Source: Burkholderia oklahomensis C6786
Lineage (GTDB): Bacteria > Pseudomonadota > Gammaproteobacteria > Burkholderiales > Burkholderiaceae
Reading direction: 5' to 3'
DNA length: 64,000 nt
Assembly: GCF_000959365.1 (NCBI RefSeq)
Contig: NZ_CP009555.1
Location: forward strand, 1-64,000
Under the pieces are notes generated by a model. It saw nothing but the letters and a program-made list of their open reading frames with translations, ran no database searches and was not told the DNA's origin. This document shows, piece by piece, positions 1-9,875 of the stretch; within the stretch, counting starts at the first letter, position 1; the number at the start of each line of letters is the position of its first letter. Both the position numbers and the translations under genes were made by a program.

Positions 1-270
1 CGCAGGATCGACGGCGATGCGCGCGCAGGTCATTGCGCCGACGAAGTAGCCGGCGTAGTTCGCGGACGCGAGCCAGCCGCCGTGCCGGATGTCGAGCTCG
101 CCGCCCGCGAGCATCAGCGGCAGCAGCGGCGTGAATGCGAAGCGCCCGACGCCGAGCGCGACCGCGAGCGCCGCCGCGCATGCGAGCGCCGCATCGCGCG
201 CCGCGCGCTCGCCGGACGACACATCAGGCGGCGCGCCGGCTTCGCCGCGGGAAGAAGAAAGTGAGCTCAT
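1..270 (-). CDS. YbfB/YjiJ family MFS transporter, N-terminal part (runs off the window)
   Basis: Reading the minus strand from an ATG at 270 gives an open frame to the window edge, about 90 residues. After a hydrophilic leader of about 28 residues comes a first membrane helix, then GVGRFAFTPLLPLM and a GGWLASANYAGYFVGA stretch. That pair is characteristic of the YbfB/YjiJ (CynX/NimT-like) branch of the major facilitator superfamily. The protein would be an inner-membrane carrier; its substrate cannot be read from the sequence. It is divergently arranged with the LysR gene starting at 405, with 134 bp between the two starts, which suggests that regulator controls it. The fragment lacks the rest of the normal roughly 400-residue protein only because the window ends. 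Confidence 0.8.
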   Translation of the reverse strand, partial: MSSLSSSRGEAGAPPDVSSGERAARDAALACAAALAVALGVGRFAFTPLLPLMLAGGELDIRHGGWLASANYAGYFVGAMTCARIAVDPA

Positions 271-404
271 CGGATTCAGGGGCGTAGCGGCCGATTGAAG
301 GGTCGGAAGCGTCGCGGCAAGGCCAAGGTCGATCCGATGCTAGCTTGACCAATCGTTCTCGAAAAATGAATAATTCAGATTCGATCCATCCCACGGAGAG
401 AATC

Positions 405-1370
405 ATGGATCTGGCGGCGCTGGCGATCTTTCGCGCGGTCGTGCGCGAGAACGGCGTGACGCGTGCGGCCGCGAAGCTCAATCGCGTGCAATCGAACGTC
501 ACGACCCGCATCAAGCAACTCGAGGAACAGCTCGGCGCGCCGCTTTTCGTGCGCGACGGCCGCCGGCTCGTGCTGACGCCCGCCGGCGAGACGCTGCTGC
601 CATACGCTGAGCGGCTGCTCGCGCTCGCCGACGAGGCGCGCCACGCGGTCCGCGAGGACCGGCCGCGCGGCCGGTTGCGGCTTGGCGCGATGGAGAGCGC
701 CGCGGCGAGCCGGCTGCCCGCGCTTCTCGCCCGCTATCACCAGGCGTGGCCCGAGGTCACGCTCGAGCTCGTCACCGGCACGACCGGCAAGCTGATCCAC
801 CAGGTGCGCGAATTCGAGCTCGATGCCGCGCTGGTCGCGACGCCGGCCGGCTCCGAGGCGCTCGGCGAACCATTCGAAACCGCGCCCGCATTCACCGAAG
901 AACTCGTGCTGTTGACGCCGCGCGGCCATCCGCGCGTGCGCACGCCGCGCGACGTGCTGCTGCCGACGCTCGTCGCGTTCGAGCGCGGCTGCGCGTATCG
1001 CGGCTGCGTCGAACGCTGGTACGCCGCATACGGGCTGAAGCCCGGGCGCGTGCTCGAGCTCGGCTCGTATCACGCGATCGTCGCGTGCGTCGCGGCGGGC
1101 GCGGGCGTCGCGGTCGCGCCGCGCTCGGTGCTCGCCGTCCAGCGCGAACCGGACAGCCTCGGCGTGCATCCGCTCGCGGACTTCGCGCCGATCGACACGA
1201 TGCTGGTCTGGCGCCAGGGACATTTGTCGGCGGCGCTCGCCGCACTGCGCGATGCGCTGCGCGACGCCGCCGCCGCGACGAGCGCGACCGACGTCGCGGC
1301 AGACGAAGCCGCGAAAGCCGCGCGCCGGCGCACGCGCCGCGGCACGGCGGACGAGACGCTGCCGGCCTGA
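405..1370 (+). CDS. LysR-family transcriptional regulator
   Basis: The product is about 321 residues. The N-terminal winged helix-turn-helix begins MDLAALAIFRAVVRENGVT and continues through AAAKLNRVQSNVTTRIKQLE and LGAPLFVRDGRRLVLTPAG, the standard LysR pattern. The C-terminal two thirds is the periplasmic-binding-like effector domain, with an alanine/arginine-rich tail. The frame is open further upstream to 345, but the ATG at 405 places the HTH at the normal distance from the N-terminus. A short palindrome TGAATAATTCA (367-377) lies just upstream. It is divergent from the MFS transporter at 1-270, so it probably regulates that gene and itself. The effector molecule is unknown. Confidence 0.9.
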   Translation: MDLAALAIFRAVVRENGVTRAAAKLNRVQSNVTTRIKQLEEQLGAPLFVRDGRRLVLTPAGETLLPYAERLLALADEARHAVREDRPRGRLRLGAMESAAASRLPALLARYHQAWPEVTLELVTGTTGKLIHQVREFELDAALVATPAGSEALGEPFETAPAFTEELVLLTPRGHPRVRTPRDVLLPTLVAFERGCAYRGCVERWYAAYGLKPGRVLELGSYHAIVACVAAGAGVAVAPRSVLAVQREPDSLGVHPLADFAPIDTMLVWRQGHLSAALAALRDALRDAAAATSATDVAADEAAKAARRRTRRGTADETLPA

Positions 1371-1464
1371 CGCGGGTCTGCGACGCGGATCTGCATCCGA
1401 TATCGGCGCGTGGCCGCGGCGCGGCAATACAGAGCGAAACGCCGCGCGGCCACGTCGATACCCA

Positions 1465-1502
1465 AGAAAAACGGTCCAACCGGCGCAAGCCAATTGGACC
1501 GT
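1465..1502 (-). terminator. Rho-independent terminator on the minus strand
   Basis: The arms ACGGTCCAA (1471-1479) and TTGGACCGT (1494-1502) are a perfect 9-bp inverted repeat with a 14-nt loop. Read on the minus strand, the stem is followed at once by TTTTTCTT, the expected U-tract. It lies about 200 bp past the alaS stop codon and would end that transcript. Confidence 0.75.
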
Positions 1503-1670
1503 CTCGGTCATTCGATCATCGGGGCTTTGCCGCGGTGATCGCGGACGGTAGAGGCGACCGCCCCGGCGCCCTCCGCAAGCGAGCCGAGCATACCGGCCTT
1601 CGCGCAGCGCGGGCGCTGCCGCCCACGACGCTGCCCGCCGGCCGCGTCACGCACCACCGCCGCGAAGACA

Positions 1671-1691
1671 GCGCACCGAGCCTCGGTGCGC
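1671..1691 (-). terminator. Hairpin just past the alaS stop codon
   Basis: GCGCACCGAG (1671-1680) and CTCGGTGCGC (1682-1691) form a perfect 10-bp palindrome, 12 bp beyond the alaS stop. No clear T-tract follows, so it may be a pause site or RNA-stabilising hairpin rather than the main terminator. Confidence 0.45.
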
Positions 1692-1703
1692 TGCCCGGCC
1701 GCA

Positions 1704-4328
1704 TTACAGCCGCTCTTCGACCCAGCCTTTCACGCCGGCCAGCGCCGCCGGCAGGTTCGCCGGCTCGGTGCCGCCCGCCTGCGCCATGTCCGGCCGGCCG
1801 CCGCCCTTGCCGCCCACCTGCTGCGCGACGAAGTTGACGAGCTCGCCCGCCTTCACCTTCTTGCTCGCTTCCGGCGTGACGCCGGCGATCAGGCTCACCT
1901 TGCCGCCGTCGACCGCCGCGAGCACGATCGCCGCATTCTTCAGCTTGTCCTTCAGCTTGTCGACGGTCTCGCGCAGCGTCTTCGCGTCCGCGCCGTCGAG
2001 CGTCGCGGCGAGCACGTGCACGCCGCCCACTTCGATCGCCTGCAGCGCGAGCTCGTCGCCCTGGCTCGACGCGAGCTTCGATTTCAGCGCGGCGAGTTCC
2101 TTCTCGAGCGACTTCACCTGGTCCTGCACCTGGCCGATCCGCTGGATCAGCTCGGACGGCTGCGCCTTCAGCGCGGCCGCCGCGGCGTTCACGCGCGCAT
2201 CGAGCGCCTGCACGTAGCGCACCGCGTTGTCGCCCGTGATCGCCTCGACGCGGCGGATGCCCGCCGCGACGCCGCCTTCCGCGACGATCTTGAAGAAGCC
2301 GATGTCGCCCGTGCGATGCACGTGCGTGCCGCCGCACAGCTCGCGCGAAAAGCCGAGATCGAGCACGCGCACTTCGTCGCCGTACTTCTCGTCGAAGAGC
2401 GCCATCGCGCCGCCCTTCACCGCTTCGTCGTACGGCATCACGCGCACGATGCCGGGCGCGTTCGCGAGCACCTGCTCGTTGACGATGGCTTCGACGCGGC
2501 GGATTTCGTCATCCGTCAGCGGCGCGTTGTGCGCGAAGTCGAAGCGGGTCTTGTCCGCGTCGACGAGCGAGCCCTTCTGCTGCACGTGCGAGCCGAGCAC
2601 GTCGCGCAGCGCCTTGTGCATCAGGTGCGTCGCCGAGTGATTGCGGGCGGTGCGCGCGCGGCGCGCGGCATCGATTTCCGCGCGGACCACGTCGCCGACC
2701 TTGAGCGCGCCCTGCTCGAGCTCGCCGTGGTGGCCGATCACGTCGGCCTGGACCTTCAGCGTGTCGGCGACCGCAAAGCGCGTGACCGCATTCGCGAGCA
2801 CGCCCTGGTCGCCGACCTGGCCGCCCGATTCCGCATAGAATGGCGTGTGGTCGAGCACGACGACCGCGCTCTGGCCCGCCTTCACTTCGTTGACCGACGA
2901 ACCGTCGATGTACAGCGCGACGACCTTCGCGTCGTCGAACGCGATTTCCTCGTAGCCGTGGAACGTCGTCTTCGCGCCCGAGTAGTCGAGCCCCTGCGTC
3001 GCCTTGAACTTGCCTGCCGCGCGCGCCTGCTCGCGCTGGCGCGCCATCGCGTCGTCGAACGCCGGCTCGTCGACCGTCACGCCGCGCTCGCGGCACACGT
3101 CGGCCGTCAGGTCGAGCGGGAAACCGTAGGTGTCGTGCAGCTTGAACGCGAGTTCGCCATCGAGCGTCTTGCCGCCCTTCGATTCGAGGTCGCCGAGCGC
3201 GGCTTCGAGAATCGACATCCCGTGCTCGATCGTCTCGAAGAAGCGCTCCTCTTCCTGGCGCAGCACGTCGGTCACGCGCTGCCCGGCTTCCTTCAGCTCC
3301 GGATACGCTTCGCCCATCTCCGCGACGAGGTCGGCCACCAGCTTGTGGAAGAACGAACCCTTGCGGCCGAGCTTGTAGCCGTGGCGGATCGCGCGGCGCA
3401 CGATCCGGCGCAGCACGTAGCCGCGGCCTTCGTTGCCGGGAATCACGCCGTCGACGATCAGGAACGAGCACGCGCGGATGTGATCGGCGATCACCTTCAG
3501 CGAGTTGTTCGTCAGGTCGCCGATGCCGGTCTCGCGCGCGGCGGCCTTGATCAGGTTCTGGAACAGATCGATCTCGTAGTTGCTGTGCACGTGCTGCAGC
3601 ACGGCCGCGATCCGCTCGAGGCCCATGCCGGTGTCGACGCACGGCTTCGGCAGACGCGTCATGTTGCCTTGCGCGTCGCGGTTGAACTGCATGAACACGA
3701 GGTTCCAGATCTCGATGTAGCGGTCGCCGTCTTCTTCCGGCGATCCCGGCGGGCCGCCCCACACGTCCGGGCCGTGGTCGTAGAAGATTTCCGAGCACGG
3801 GCCGCACGGGCCCGTGTCGCCCATCTGCCAGAAGTTGTCCGACGCGTAGCGCGCGCCCTTGTTGTCGCCGATCCGGATGATCCGCCCGGCCGGCACGCCG
3901 ACTTCCTTCGCCCAGATGTCGTACGCCTCGTCGTCGTCGTGATAGACGGTGACCCAGAGCTTGTCGGCAGGCAGCTTGTAGACGGTCGTCAGCAGCTCCC
4001 ACGCGTAGTGGATCGCGTCACGCTTGAAGTAGTCGCCGAACGAGAAGTTGCCGAGCATCTCGAAGAACGTGTGGTGGCGCGCGGTGTAGCCGACGTTCTC
4101 GAGGTCGTTGTGCTTGCCGCCCGCGCGCACGCTGCGCTGCGAGGTGGTCGCGCGGGAGTACGGACGCGTCTCGGCACCGAGGAACACGTCCTTGAACTGC
4201 ACCATCCCCGAGTTGGTGAAGAGCAGCGTGGGGTCGTTGCCGGGCACGAGGCTCGACGAGCGGACGATCGTGTGGCCCTTCGATTCGAAGAACCTGAGGA
4301 ATTTCTCGCGGATTTCGGCGGCTTTCAT
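1704..4328 (-). CDS. alaS: Alanine--tRNA ligase
   Basis: The 874-residue protein has the normal length for bacterial AlaRS, which charges tRNA-Ala in the cytoplasm and edits mischarged Ser and Gly. It begins [19 protein letters not shown], typical of the class II aminoacylation domain. The middle carries the editing-domain zinc motif HSATH (around residue 560) and the later CGGTH pair. The C-terminal C-Ala domain ends with a glycine-rich segment ([15 protein letters not shown]), as in other AlaRS. The start is the ATG at 4328. It is followed by hairpins at 1671-1691 and 1465-1502 and appears to be transcribed alone. Confidence 0.98.
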   Translation of the reverse strand: MKAAEIREKFLRFFESKGHTIVRSSSLVPGNDPTLLFTNSGMVQFKDVFLGAETRPYSRATTSQRSVRAGGKHNDLENVGYTARHHTFFEMLGNFSFGDYFKRDAIHYAWELLTTVYKLPADKLWVTVYHDDDEAYDIWAKEVGVPAGRIIRIGDNKGARYASDNFWQMGDTGPCGPCSEIFYDHGPDVWGGPPGSPEEDGDRYIEIWNLVFMQFNRDAQGNMTRLPKPCVDTGMGLERIAAVLQHVHSNYEIDLFQNLIKAAARETGIGDLTNNSLKVIADHIRACSFLIVDGVIPGNEGRGYVLRRIVRRAIRHGYKLGRKGSFFHKLVADLVAEMGEAYPELKEAGQRVTDVLRQEEERFFETIEHGMSILEAALGDLESKGGKTLDGELAFKLHDTYGFPLDLTADVCRERGVTVDEPAFDDAMARQREQARAAGKFKATQGLDYSGAKTTFHGYEEIAFDDAKVVALYIDGSSVNEVKAGQSAVVVLDHTPFYAESGGQVGDQGVLANAVTRFAVADTLKVQADVIGHHGELEQGALKVGDVVRAEIDAARRARTARNHSATHLMHKALRDVLGSHVQQKGSLVDADKTRFDFAHNAPLTDDEIRRVEAIVNEQVLANAPGIVRVMPYDEAVKGGAMALFDEKYGDEVRVLDLGFSRELCGGTHVHRTGDIGFFKIVAEGGVAAGIRRVEAITGDNAVRYVQALDARVNAAAAALKAQPSELIQRIGQVQDQVKSLEKELAALKSKLASSQGDELALQAIEVGGVHVLAATLDGADAKTLRETVDKLKDKLKNAAIVLAAVDGGKVSLIAGVTPEASKKVKAGELVNFVAQQVGGKGGGRPDMAQAGGTEPANLPAALAGVKGWVEERL

Positions 4329-4990
4329 AGCGTGCGGGGACGGTCAGGCCAAAACTGGGTTGAGCGCCGTCCGCTCCGACGGGCGGACGGCGGCGGGTTT
4401 CTGAAACGATCGATTATACGGGATAGATCCCGGCTCGCGGCCGGCGGGCGTTCCGGGCGGACGCGGCGCGGTTTCGAAGGAACGCTCGGGAGCGTTCGGG
4501 GGAAGCGTCCGGAGAATGCACGGGGAACGTCCGGGCGACAGGCTTGGCCGTGACGCGGCGAACTCGCGCCGGCTGGGCGAACGGCCGCTCGCGACGTGCC
4601 CATGCGTCAGCCGATTCACGCGGGAAAGCACGCCGAGGCCACGCCGGGACGACGTCCAAGTCGTTTCGGAACCTCGTCGAAGCCTCGTCGAAGCCTCGTT
4701 GGAACCTCGTCGGAACCTCGTTGCTTGCACGTCGAGGCCTCGTCGGTACCCCACGCGCCCCGCCGCCGCGTCGCGCCTCGGGCCCGCCGCATCGACCGCC
4801 ACCGCCGCATCCGGGCGCGGCCGAGCCGCCCGCGCCGCCCCGCTTTCGCGACAGCCGCGCGCGAATCGCTTTAAGATGCGGCGGGAGACGACCAACCGGC
4901 CACGCACCCGCGCGGCCGCGCCACGACCGGCGCGACGCCGCACGGCGCGCGCCGGCCAACAGAGCAGCCAACAGAGGAGACTGATCGAAG
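4329..4990. other. GC-rich intergenic region between divergent alaS and CoA-transferase genes
   Basis: There are 662 bp between two divergent starts. It must contain both promoters, but no convincing -35/-10 pair could be read in this GC-rich sequence. Long open frames on both strands are composition artefacts with arginine/alanine-rich products. The notable content is the 11-bp tandem repeat at 4672-4726. Confidence 0.5.
4672..4726. repeat. 11-bp tandem repeat, five copies
   Basis: Five head-to-tail units follow the pattern CCTCGTYGNNN: CCTCGTCGAAG twice, CCTCGTTGGAA, CCTCGTCGGAA and CCTCGTTGCTT. They lie in the alaS/CoA-transferase divergent promoter region. Imperfect copies suggest an old array. 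Such minisatellites vary in copy number between Burkholderia strains. Confidence 0.8.
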
Positions 4991-6211
4991 ATGGGAGCCC
5001 TCAGCCATATCCGCGTCCTGGACCTGAGCCGCGTGCTCGCGGGCCCGTGGTGCGCGCAGACGCTCGCCGATCTCGGCGCCGACGTGATCAAGGTCGAGCG
5101 CCCGGACGTCGGCGACGACACCCGGCACTGGGGCCCGCCGTACCTGAAGACGCCGGACGGCGCCGACACCCGCGAGGCCGCGTACTACCTCGCCGCGAAT
5201 CGCAACAAACGCTCGGTGACGATCGACATCGCGACGCCCGAAGGCCAGCGGATCGTCCGCGAGCTCGCCGCGCAATGCGACGTCGTGCTCGAGAACTACA
5301 AGGTCGGCCAGCTCGCGAAGTACGGGCTCGACTATGCGTCGCTGAAAGCCGTGAAGCCCGATCTCGTCTACTGCTCGGTGACGGGCTTCGGCCAGACGGG
5401 CCCGTACGCGCACCGCGCGGGCTACGACTTCATCATCCAGGGGATGGGCGGCTTCATGAGCATCACGGGCGAGCGCGACGGCCTGCCGGGCGGCGGCCCG
5501 CAGAAGGCGGGCGTCGCGATCGCCGATCTCGCGACGGGCCTCTACTCGACGATCGCGATCCTCGCCGCGCTCGCGCACCGCGACCGCACGGGCGAAGGCC
5601 AGCACATCGACATGGCGCTCCTCGACGTGCAGGTCGCGCTCCTCGCGAACATGAACACGAACTTCCTCGCGAGCGGCAAGCCGCCCGTGCGCTGGGGCAA
5701 CGCGCATCCGAACATCGTGCCGTACCAGACGTTCGAGACGAGCGACGGGTGGATCATCGTCGCGGTCGGCAACGACGGGCAGTTCCGCAAGTTCGTCGAG
5801 GCGGGCGGCCGCGCGGCGCTCGCCGACGACGAGCGCTTCGCGACGAATCCGGCGCGCGTGCGCCACCGCGACACGCTCGTGCCGATCGTCGCCGAGATGA
5901 CGAGGACGCGCACGAAGCGCGAATGGCTCGACGCGCTCGAGGCGGTCGGCGTGCCGTGCGGGCCGATCAACGACCTCGCCGAAGTGTTCGACGACGAGCA
6001 GGTGCGCGCGCGCGGCATGCAGGTCGAGCTGCCGCATCCGAGCGGCGCGAACGTGAAGCTCGTGCGCAACCCGATCCGGATGAGCGAGACGCCGCCCGAC
6101 GCGCGCACCGCGCCGCCCCTCCTCGGCGAGCACACGGACGCGGTGCTGCGCGACATGCTCGGCTACGGCGACACGGCGATCGCGGCGCTCCGGGACAAGC
6201 GCGTCGTGTGA
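4991..6211 (+). CDS. CaiB/BaiF-family (class III) CoA transferase
   Basis: The 406-residue length is normal for family III CoA transferases, which move CoA between carboxylic acids through aspartyl-CoA intermediates in the cytoplasm. Visible family blocks are VLDLSRVLAGPWCAQTLADLGADVIKVE near the start, SVTGFGQTGPYA and YDFIIQGMGG near residues 130-153, and VAIADLATGLYS. The last contains the expected catalytic Asp, about residue 179. GPINDLAEVFDDEQVRARGM near the C-terminus is also typical. Overall it resembles succinyl-CoA:glutarate or oxalate CoA-transferase relatives, but the acid substrate cannot be assigned. A purine-rich stretch (AGAGGAGACTGATCGAAG) precedes the ATG. It stands alone and is separate from the second CoA transferase at 42357. 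Confidence 0.92.
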   Translation: MGALSHIRVLDLSRVLAGPWCAQTLADLGADVIKVERPDVGDDTRHWGPPYLKTPDGADTREAAYYLAANRNKRSVTIDIATPEGQRIVRELAAQCDVVLENYKVGQLAKYGLDYASLKAVKPDLVYCSVTGFGQTGPYAHRAGYDFIIQGMGGFMSITGERDGLPGGGPQKAGVAIADLATGLYSTIAILAALAHRDRTGEGQHIDMALLDVQVALLANMNTNFLASGKPPVRWGNAHPNIVPYQTFETSDGWIIVAVGNDGQFRKFVEAGGRAALADDERFATNPARVRHRDTLVPIVAEMTRTRTKREWLDALEAVGVPCGPINDLAEVFDDEQVRARGMQVELPHPSGANVKLVRNPIRMSETPPDARTAPPLLGEHTDAVLRDMLGYGDTAIAALRDKRVV

Positions 6212-6958
6212 GCGCGGCGGGCGGACGCGCGGCGCCGGACCGCGTGCCCGCGCTCTTTCTCGCGGGCGGCTCGTAAGCGCTGCATCCAGACGTCACGGGC
6301 GCGCGGGATGAAGGCGGCCGCGGTCGCGGAAGTCGCGCTGCCGACGCTGTACGACCCGCAGTCCGGCCAGGCATGGACGCGCCGCCGCGATCTGTATCTC
6401 GTCCACGACATGTACGCGCAGCTCGCGACGCTGCGCGCAAACCTGATCGCAGCCGCCTATCCGAACGGCTGATTCGGCAGCGATCGCACGCGGGCACGTG
6501 GGCACAAAAGCTCGAAAGCAGAAAAGCGGGAACGCCGGAACGCGAGAACGCGAGAACGCGAGAACGCGAGAACGCGACAGGAATGATCGACGCCCGACAT
6601 CGACCGTCAACCGCTGCAAGAAGCTGCAGCGCCACGCCCGCTGACGTGGACACGGACACGGACGCGGATGCCCGAAACGAAGCGTCCCAAAGACCGGGCG
6701 ACGAAGACGCCGACCGGGAGCCCTCCCGAGCTCGAAGGCCCGACGAAAGCCGGCCCCCAAACGAAACGGGCGCGCCAATGGCGCGCCCTGTGGCCCGACT
6801 GTTGCCGCGAGCCTACGTCAGCATTCGGATTGGAACGACGGGAACCGTGAAAACGGCGCAACCGACGCGCCGAACCGGCATCCGGCGCCGCTCCCGGCGG
6901 CCGCCTGCGACACCGCCGTCGGCACGGCCGACACGCCGGGCGCCCGACCGCGCGCCGC
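6212..6958. other. Intergenic region with VNTR; no firm gene
   Basis: The 747 bp between the CoA transferase and the glycine-zipper lipoprotein hold the 8-bp array at 6538-6577. One short frame at 6308-6472 (54 residues, starting MKAAAVAEVALPTLYDP, ending AAAYPNG) has a balanced composition and could be a small gene or remnant, but it has no recognisable domain. Nothing else is supported. Confidence 0.4.
6538..6577. repeat. 8-bp tandem repeat, five perfect copies
   Basis: GAACGCGA is repeated five times without error (6538-6545 to 6570-6577), flanked by diverged half-copies such as GGGAACGCC. Perfect short units in a noncoding stretch are typical of hypervariable Burkholderia VNTR loci. Confidence 0.9.
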
Positions 6959-7165
6959 TTAACGCACGCCCGCGCCGACGAGGCCGCCCGCCGCCGCGCC
7001 CGCGACCGTACCGATCGGGCCGCCCGTGATCAGGTAGCCGAGCGCGCCGCCCGCCGCCGCGCCGATGCCGGCGTTGCGCTGCGTATGGGTCATCGCGCAC
7101 GCGCTGAGGCTGGCGAGCACCACGGCGATAACGGTGGTGCGAACGAGAAAGCTGGTTTTCTTCAT
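6959..7165 (-). CDS. Small glycine-zipper (OsmB-like) lipoprotein
   Basis: The 68-residue product starts [20 protein letters not shown] and then has a lipobox-like SLSAC at about residues 18-22, so it should be lipidated at the cysteine. The mature part is almost only a 2TM glycine-zipper: [20 protein letters not shown] and [14 protein letters not shown]. This matches OsmB/YmgG-type outer-membrane-associated proteins of unknown exact role, often stress-related. The start at 7165 was preferred over the longer open frame because it puts the signal peptide at the N-terminus. It is divergent from glnS (267-bp gap). Confidence 0.8.
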   Translation of the reverse strand: MKKTSFLVRTTVIAVVLASLSACAMTHTQRNAGIGAAAGGALGYLITGGPIGTVAGAAAGGLVGAGVR

Positions 7166-7432
7166 GATGATGCTGTCGTCGAAAGCGTTGCCGCGCATGG
7201 CACGGCGCGGCGGCATGAAACCTGGGTGAGCGCATCTTATGAAAGCCGAATCCGGCCGGCAAAGCGATTTACCTCCTGTTACAGCGGCAACACATGCCGC
7301 ACAAATGCCGGAAAACGCGTCGCGCCGCCCACCGCAAGGGGCCGCGCTCCTCACGGCGGTCGTCCGTCAGGTAGAATTGACAAGTTCGAGCGACGCAGCA
7401 CGCGCCCTCTCCCCTTTTCTTTCCTGTTCCGC

Positions 7433-9142
7433 ATGAGCACCGAACGCAACGACGCCACCGCGCCATCCAATTTCATCCGCAACATCATCGACGACGACAA
7501 CCGCACGAGCAAATGGAGCGGCCGCGTCGAGACGCGCTTTCCGCCCGAGCCGAACGGCTATCTGCACATCGGGCATGCGAAGAGCATCTGCCTGAACTTC
7601 AGCGTCGCCCGCGACTACGGCGGCGTGTGCCACCTGCGCTTCGACGACACGAATCCGGAAAAGGAAAGCGTCGAGTACGTGAACTCGATCATCGACGCGG
7701 TGCGCTGGCTCGGCTTCGACTGGCAGAAGGACGGCGTCGACCACCAGTATTTCGCGAGCGACTACTACGACAAGCTCTATGAATTCGCCGAGCTGCTGAT
7801 CCAGCGCGGCAAGGCTTACGTCGACAGCCAGACCGCCGACGAGATGCGCACGAACCGCGGCTCGCTGACCGAGCCGGGCACGCCGTCGCCGTTCCGCGAC
7901 CGCGCGCCCGAGGAGAACCTCGACCTGTTCCGCCGGATGAAGGCGGGCGAGTTCAAGGAAGGCGAGCACGTGCTGCGCGCGAAGATCGACATGAGCTCGC
8001 CGAACATGAACATGCGCGACCCGGTGATCTACCGGATCCGCTACGCGCATCACTACCGGACGGGCGATGCGTGGTGCGTGTACCCGATGTACGACTACAC
8101 GCACTGCATCTCGGACGCGATCGAGAACATCACGCACTCGCTCTGCACGCTCGAGTTCGAGGATCACCGGCCGCTCTACGACTGGGTGCTGAACGAGCTC
8201 GCGGACGCCGGCGTGTTCACGCGGCCGTTGCCGCAGCAAATCGAATTCTCGCGCCTGAATCTCACGTACGCGATCACGAGCAAGCGCAAGCTGCTGCAGC
8301 TCGTGACGGAAGGCCACGTCGACGGCTGGGACGACCCGCGGATGCCGACGATCGTCGGCGTGCGCCGCCGCGGCTTCACGCCCGAGAGCATCCGCCTGTT
8401 CTGCGAGCGGATCGGCGTGACGAAGATCGATTCGTGGATCGACATGAGCGTATTCGAAGGCGCGCTGCGCGACGACCTCGACGACAAGGCGCCGCGCACG
8501 GTCGCCGTGCTCGATCCGCTCAAGCTCGTCATCGACAACTATCCGGAAGGCCAGACCGAGGAGTGCACGGCGCCCGTGCACCCGCACCATCCGGAGCGCG
8601 GCCAGCGCACGTTCCCGATCTCGCGCGAGCTGTGGATCGAGCGCGAGGATTTCAACGAGCATCCGCCGAAGGGCTATTTCCGGCTGTTCCCGGGCAACAA
8701 GGTGCGGCTGCGCTACGGCTACGTGATCGAATGCACGGGCGCGGACAAGGACGAAAACGGCAACGTGGTCGCCGTTCACTGCAACTACTACCCGGACAGC
8801 AAGTCGGGCACCGAAGGCGCGAACAACTACAAGGTGAAGGGCAACATCCACTGGGTGAGCGCCCCGCACGCGTGCCCGGCCGAAGTGCGGATCTACGACC
8901 GCCTGTTCAAGGAACCGCATCCGGACGCGGGCGGCCGCAACTTCCTCGAGGCGCTGAATCCGGATTCGAAGAAGGTCGCCCACGCCTATCTCGAGCCCGG
9001 CGCGCGCGACGCGACGCCGGAAGCGCGCTATCAGTTCGAGCGCCACGGCTACTTCGTCGCCGACCGCGTCGATTCGAAGCCCGGCCAGCCGGTGTTCAAC
9101 CGGATCGTCGGCCTGCGCGACAGCTGGGGCAAGCCGGCCTGA
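7433..9142 (+). CDS. glnS: Glutamine--tRNA ligase
   Basis: The 569-residue product is a class I GlnRS that attaches Gln to tRNA-Gln. After an N-terminal extension it has [20 protein letters not shown], containing the HIGH motif. Then come [38 protein letters not shown], and ITSKRKL as the KMSKS-loop equivalent. The C-terminal anticodon-binding beta-barrels follow. The ATG at 7433 was chosen because the upstream open frame (from 7085) has no conserved sequence and overlaps the promoter and the divergent lipoprotein gene. A strong terminator at 9185-9216 closes the unit, so it is monocistronic. Confidence 0.97.
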   Translation: MSTERNDATAPSNFIRNIIDDDNRTSKWSGRVETRFPPEPNGYLHIGHAKSICLNFSVARDYGGVCHLRFDDTNPEKESVEYVNSIIDAVRWLGFDWQKDGVDHQYFASDYYDKLYEFAELLIQRGKAYVDSQTADEMRTNRGSLTEPGTPSPFRDRAPEENLDLFRRMKAGEFKEGEHVLRAKIDMSSPNMNMRDPVIYRIRYAHHYRTGDAWCVYPMYDYTHCISDAIENITHSLCTLEFEDHRPLYDWVLNELADAGVFTRPLPQQIEFSRLNLTYAITSKRKLLQLVTEGHVDGWDDPRMPTIVGVRRRGFTPESIRLFCERIGVTKIDSWIDMSVFEGALRDDLDDKAPRTVAVLDPLKLVIDNYPEGQTEECTAPVHPHHPERGQRTFPISRELWIEREDFNEHPPKGYFRLFPGNKVRLRYGYVIECTGADKDENGNVVAVHCNYYPDSKSGTEGANNYKVKGNIHWVSAPHACPAEVRIYDRLFKEPHPDAGGRNFLEALNPDSKKVAHAYLEPGARDATPEARYQFERHGYFVADRVDSKPGQPVFNRIVGLRDSWGKPA

Positions 9143-9184
9143 CGGCGGCTGCGGCCCGCTCGCCGCTTTGCGCCACACCAAAGG

Positions 9185-9216
9185 AAATGCCCGGCCTAAG
9201 CCGGGCATTTTCGTTT
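9185..9216 (+). terminator. Rho-independent terminator after glnS
   Basis: AAATGCCCGGC (9185-9195) pairs perfectly with GCCGGGCATTT (9200-9210) around a CTAA loop, an 11-bp stem followed by TCGTTTG. It lies between convergent glnS and the NUDIX gene and may serve both strands. Confidence 0.85.
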
Positions 9217-9380
9217 GAGCCTCGTGTCGGGCCTCGCGTCGGCATGGCTGCCGCTTCGGCAATCGCGGCTCCCGGCCGCGGCGTTTCGTGCCGGCTTCCG
9301 GTCTCGCATCCGGACTCACCTCCGGCCCTGCATCCGCGAACGGCGCGGGAGCGCCGCCGCGCCGGTCGCATTTGCCGCGC

Positions 9381-9857
9381 TCAGCCAGGCAGCGCCCGAT
9401 GCAGCTCCGCGAGCGACAACGTCGTCCGGAAGAGCCGCGCAAGGCTGCGGCTCGCGTACGCGTCCACGTCGCCCGGCTCGGTCCAGCGGAACGCGTCCAT
9501 CTCCGGAATCATCGTCCCGTCCCGGCGGCTCGGGAACATCGACGTGCATTCGCAGCGCGACAGATCCGTCTCGTGCTCGGCCGCGCGCGCGGCGAACAGG
9601 TGCAGGTCCTTGTCGCGCCGGTACGCGAACAGGCCGAGATCGACGAGCCGCGCCGGATCGAGCACGATGCCCGTCTCCTCGACCAATTCGCGCAGCGCCG
9701 CCTGCTGCGCGGTCTCGCCCGGCTCGCCCTGGCCTTTCGGGATGTCCCAGTGCGTCGTGTCGGTCGCGTGCGCGAGCAGCACGCGACCGGCGGGATCGAG
9801 GTACACCACTCCGCACGACACCGTGCGCAGCCGGCCGCGCGGCTTCATCGCGCTCAT
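9381..9857 (-). CDS. NUDIX hydrolase
   Basis: The 158-residue single-domain protein has a complete Nudix box: GQGEPGETAQQAALRELVEE followed by TGI, fitting G-x5-E-x7-REUxEExGU at about residues 42-64. These enzymes hydrolyse nucleoside diphosphates linked to another moiety using Mg2+ bound by the REUxEE glutamates. The sequence around the box (THWDIPKGQGEPGE) is close to the bis(5'-nucleosyl)tetraphosphatase/NUDIX group, but the substrate cannot be fixed. It starts at 9857 (an alternative internal ATG is at 9848). It lies 18 bp downstream of the secreted protein gene on the same strand and is probably cotranscribed with it. Confidence 0.92.
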   Translation of the reverse strand: MSAMKPRGRLRTVSCGVVYLDPAGRVLLAHATDTTHWDIPKGQGEPGETAQQAALRELVEETGIVLDPARLVDLGLFAYRRDKDLHLFAARAAEHETDLSRCECTSMFPSRRDGTMIPEMDAFRWTEPGDVDAYASRSLARLFRTTLSLAELHRALPG

Positions 9858-9875
9858 CCGCGCGTCACGCCCGCA

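Larger units (their letters stand above)
1371..1703. other. Intergenic region between convergent lysR and alaS
   Basis: No gene is supported here. The stretch holds two inverted repeats, listed separately as terminator candidates for the minus-strand alaS transcript. Confidence 0.6.

Noticed and set aside
1686..4553. 955-codon open frame on the plus strand
   Set aside because: It is antisense to alaS and encodes a His/Arg/Ala/Leu-biased sequence typical of GC-rich shadow frames.
4672..4726. Regular repeats considered as a CRISPR array
   Set aside because: The units are 11 bp and directly adjacent with no spacers; no cas genes are nearby. The same applies to the 8-bp arrays.
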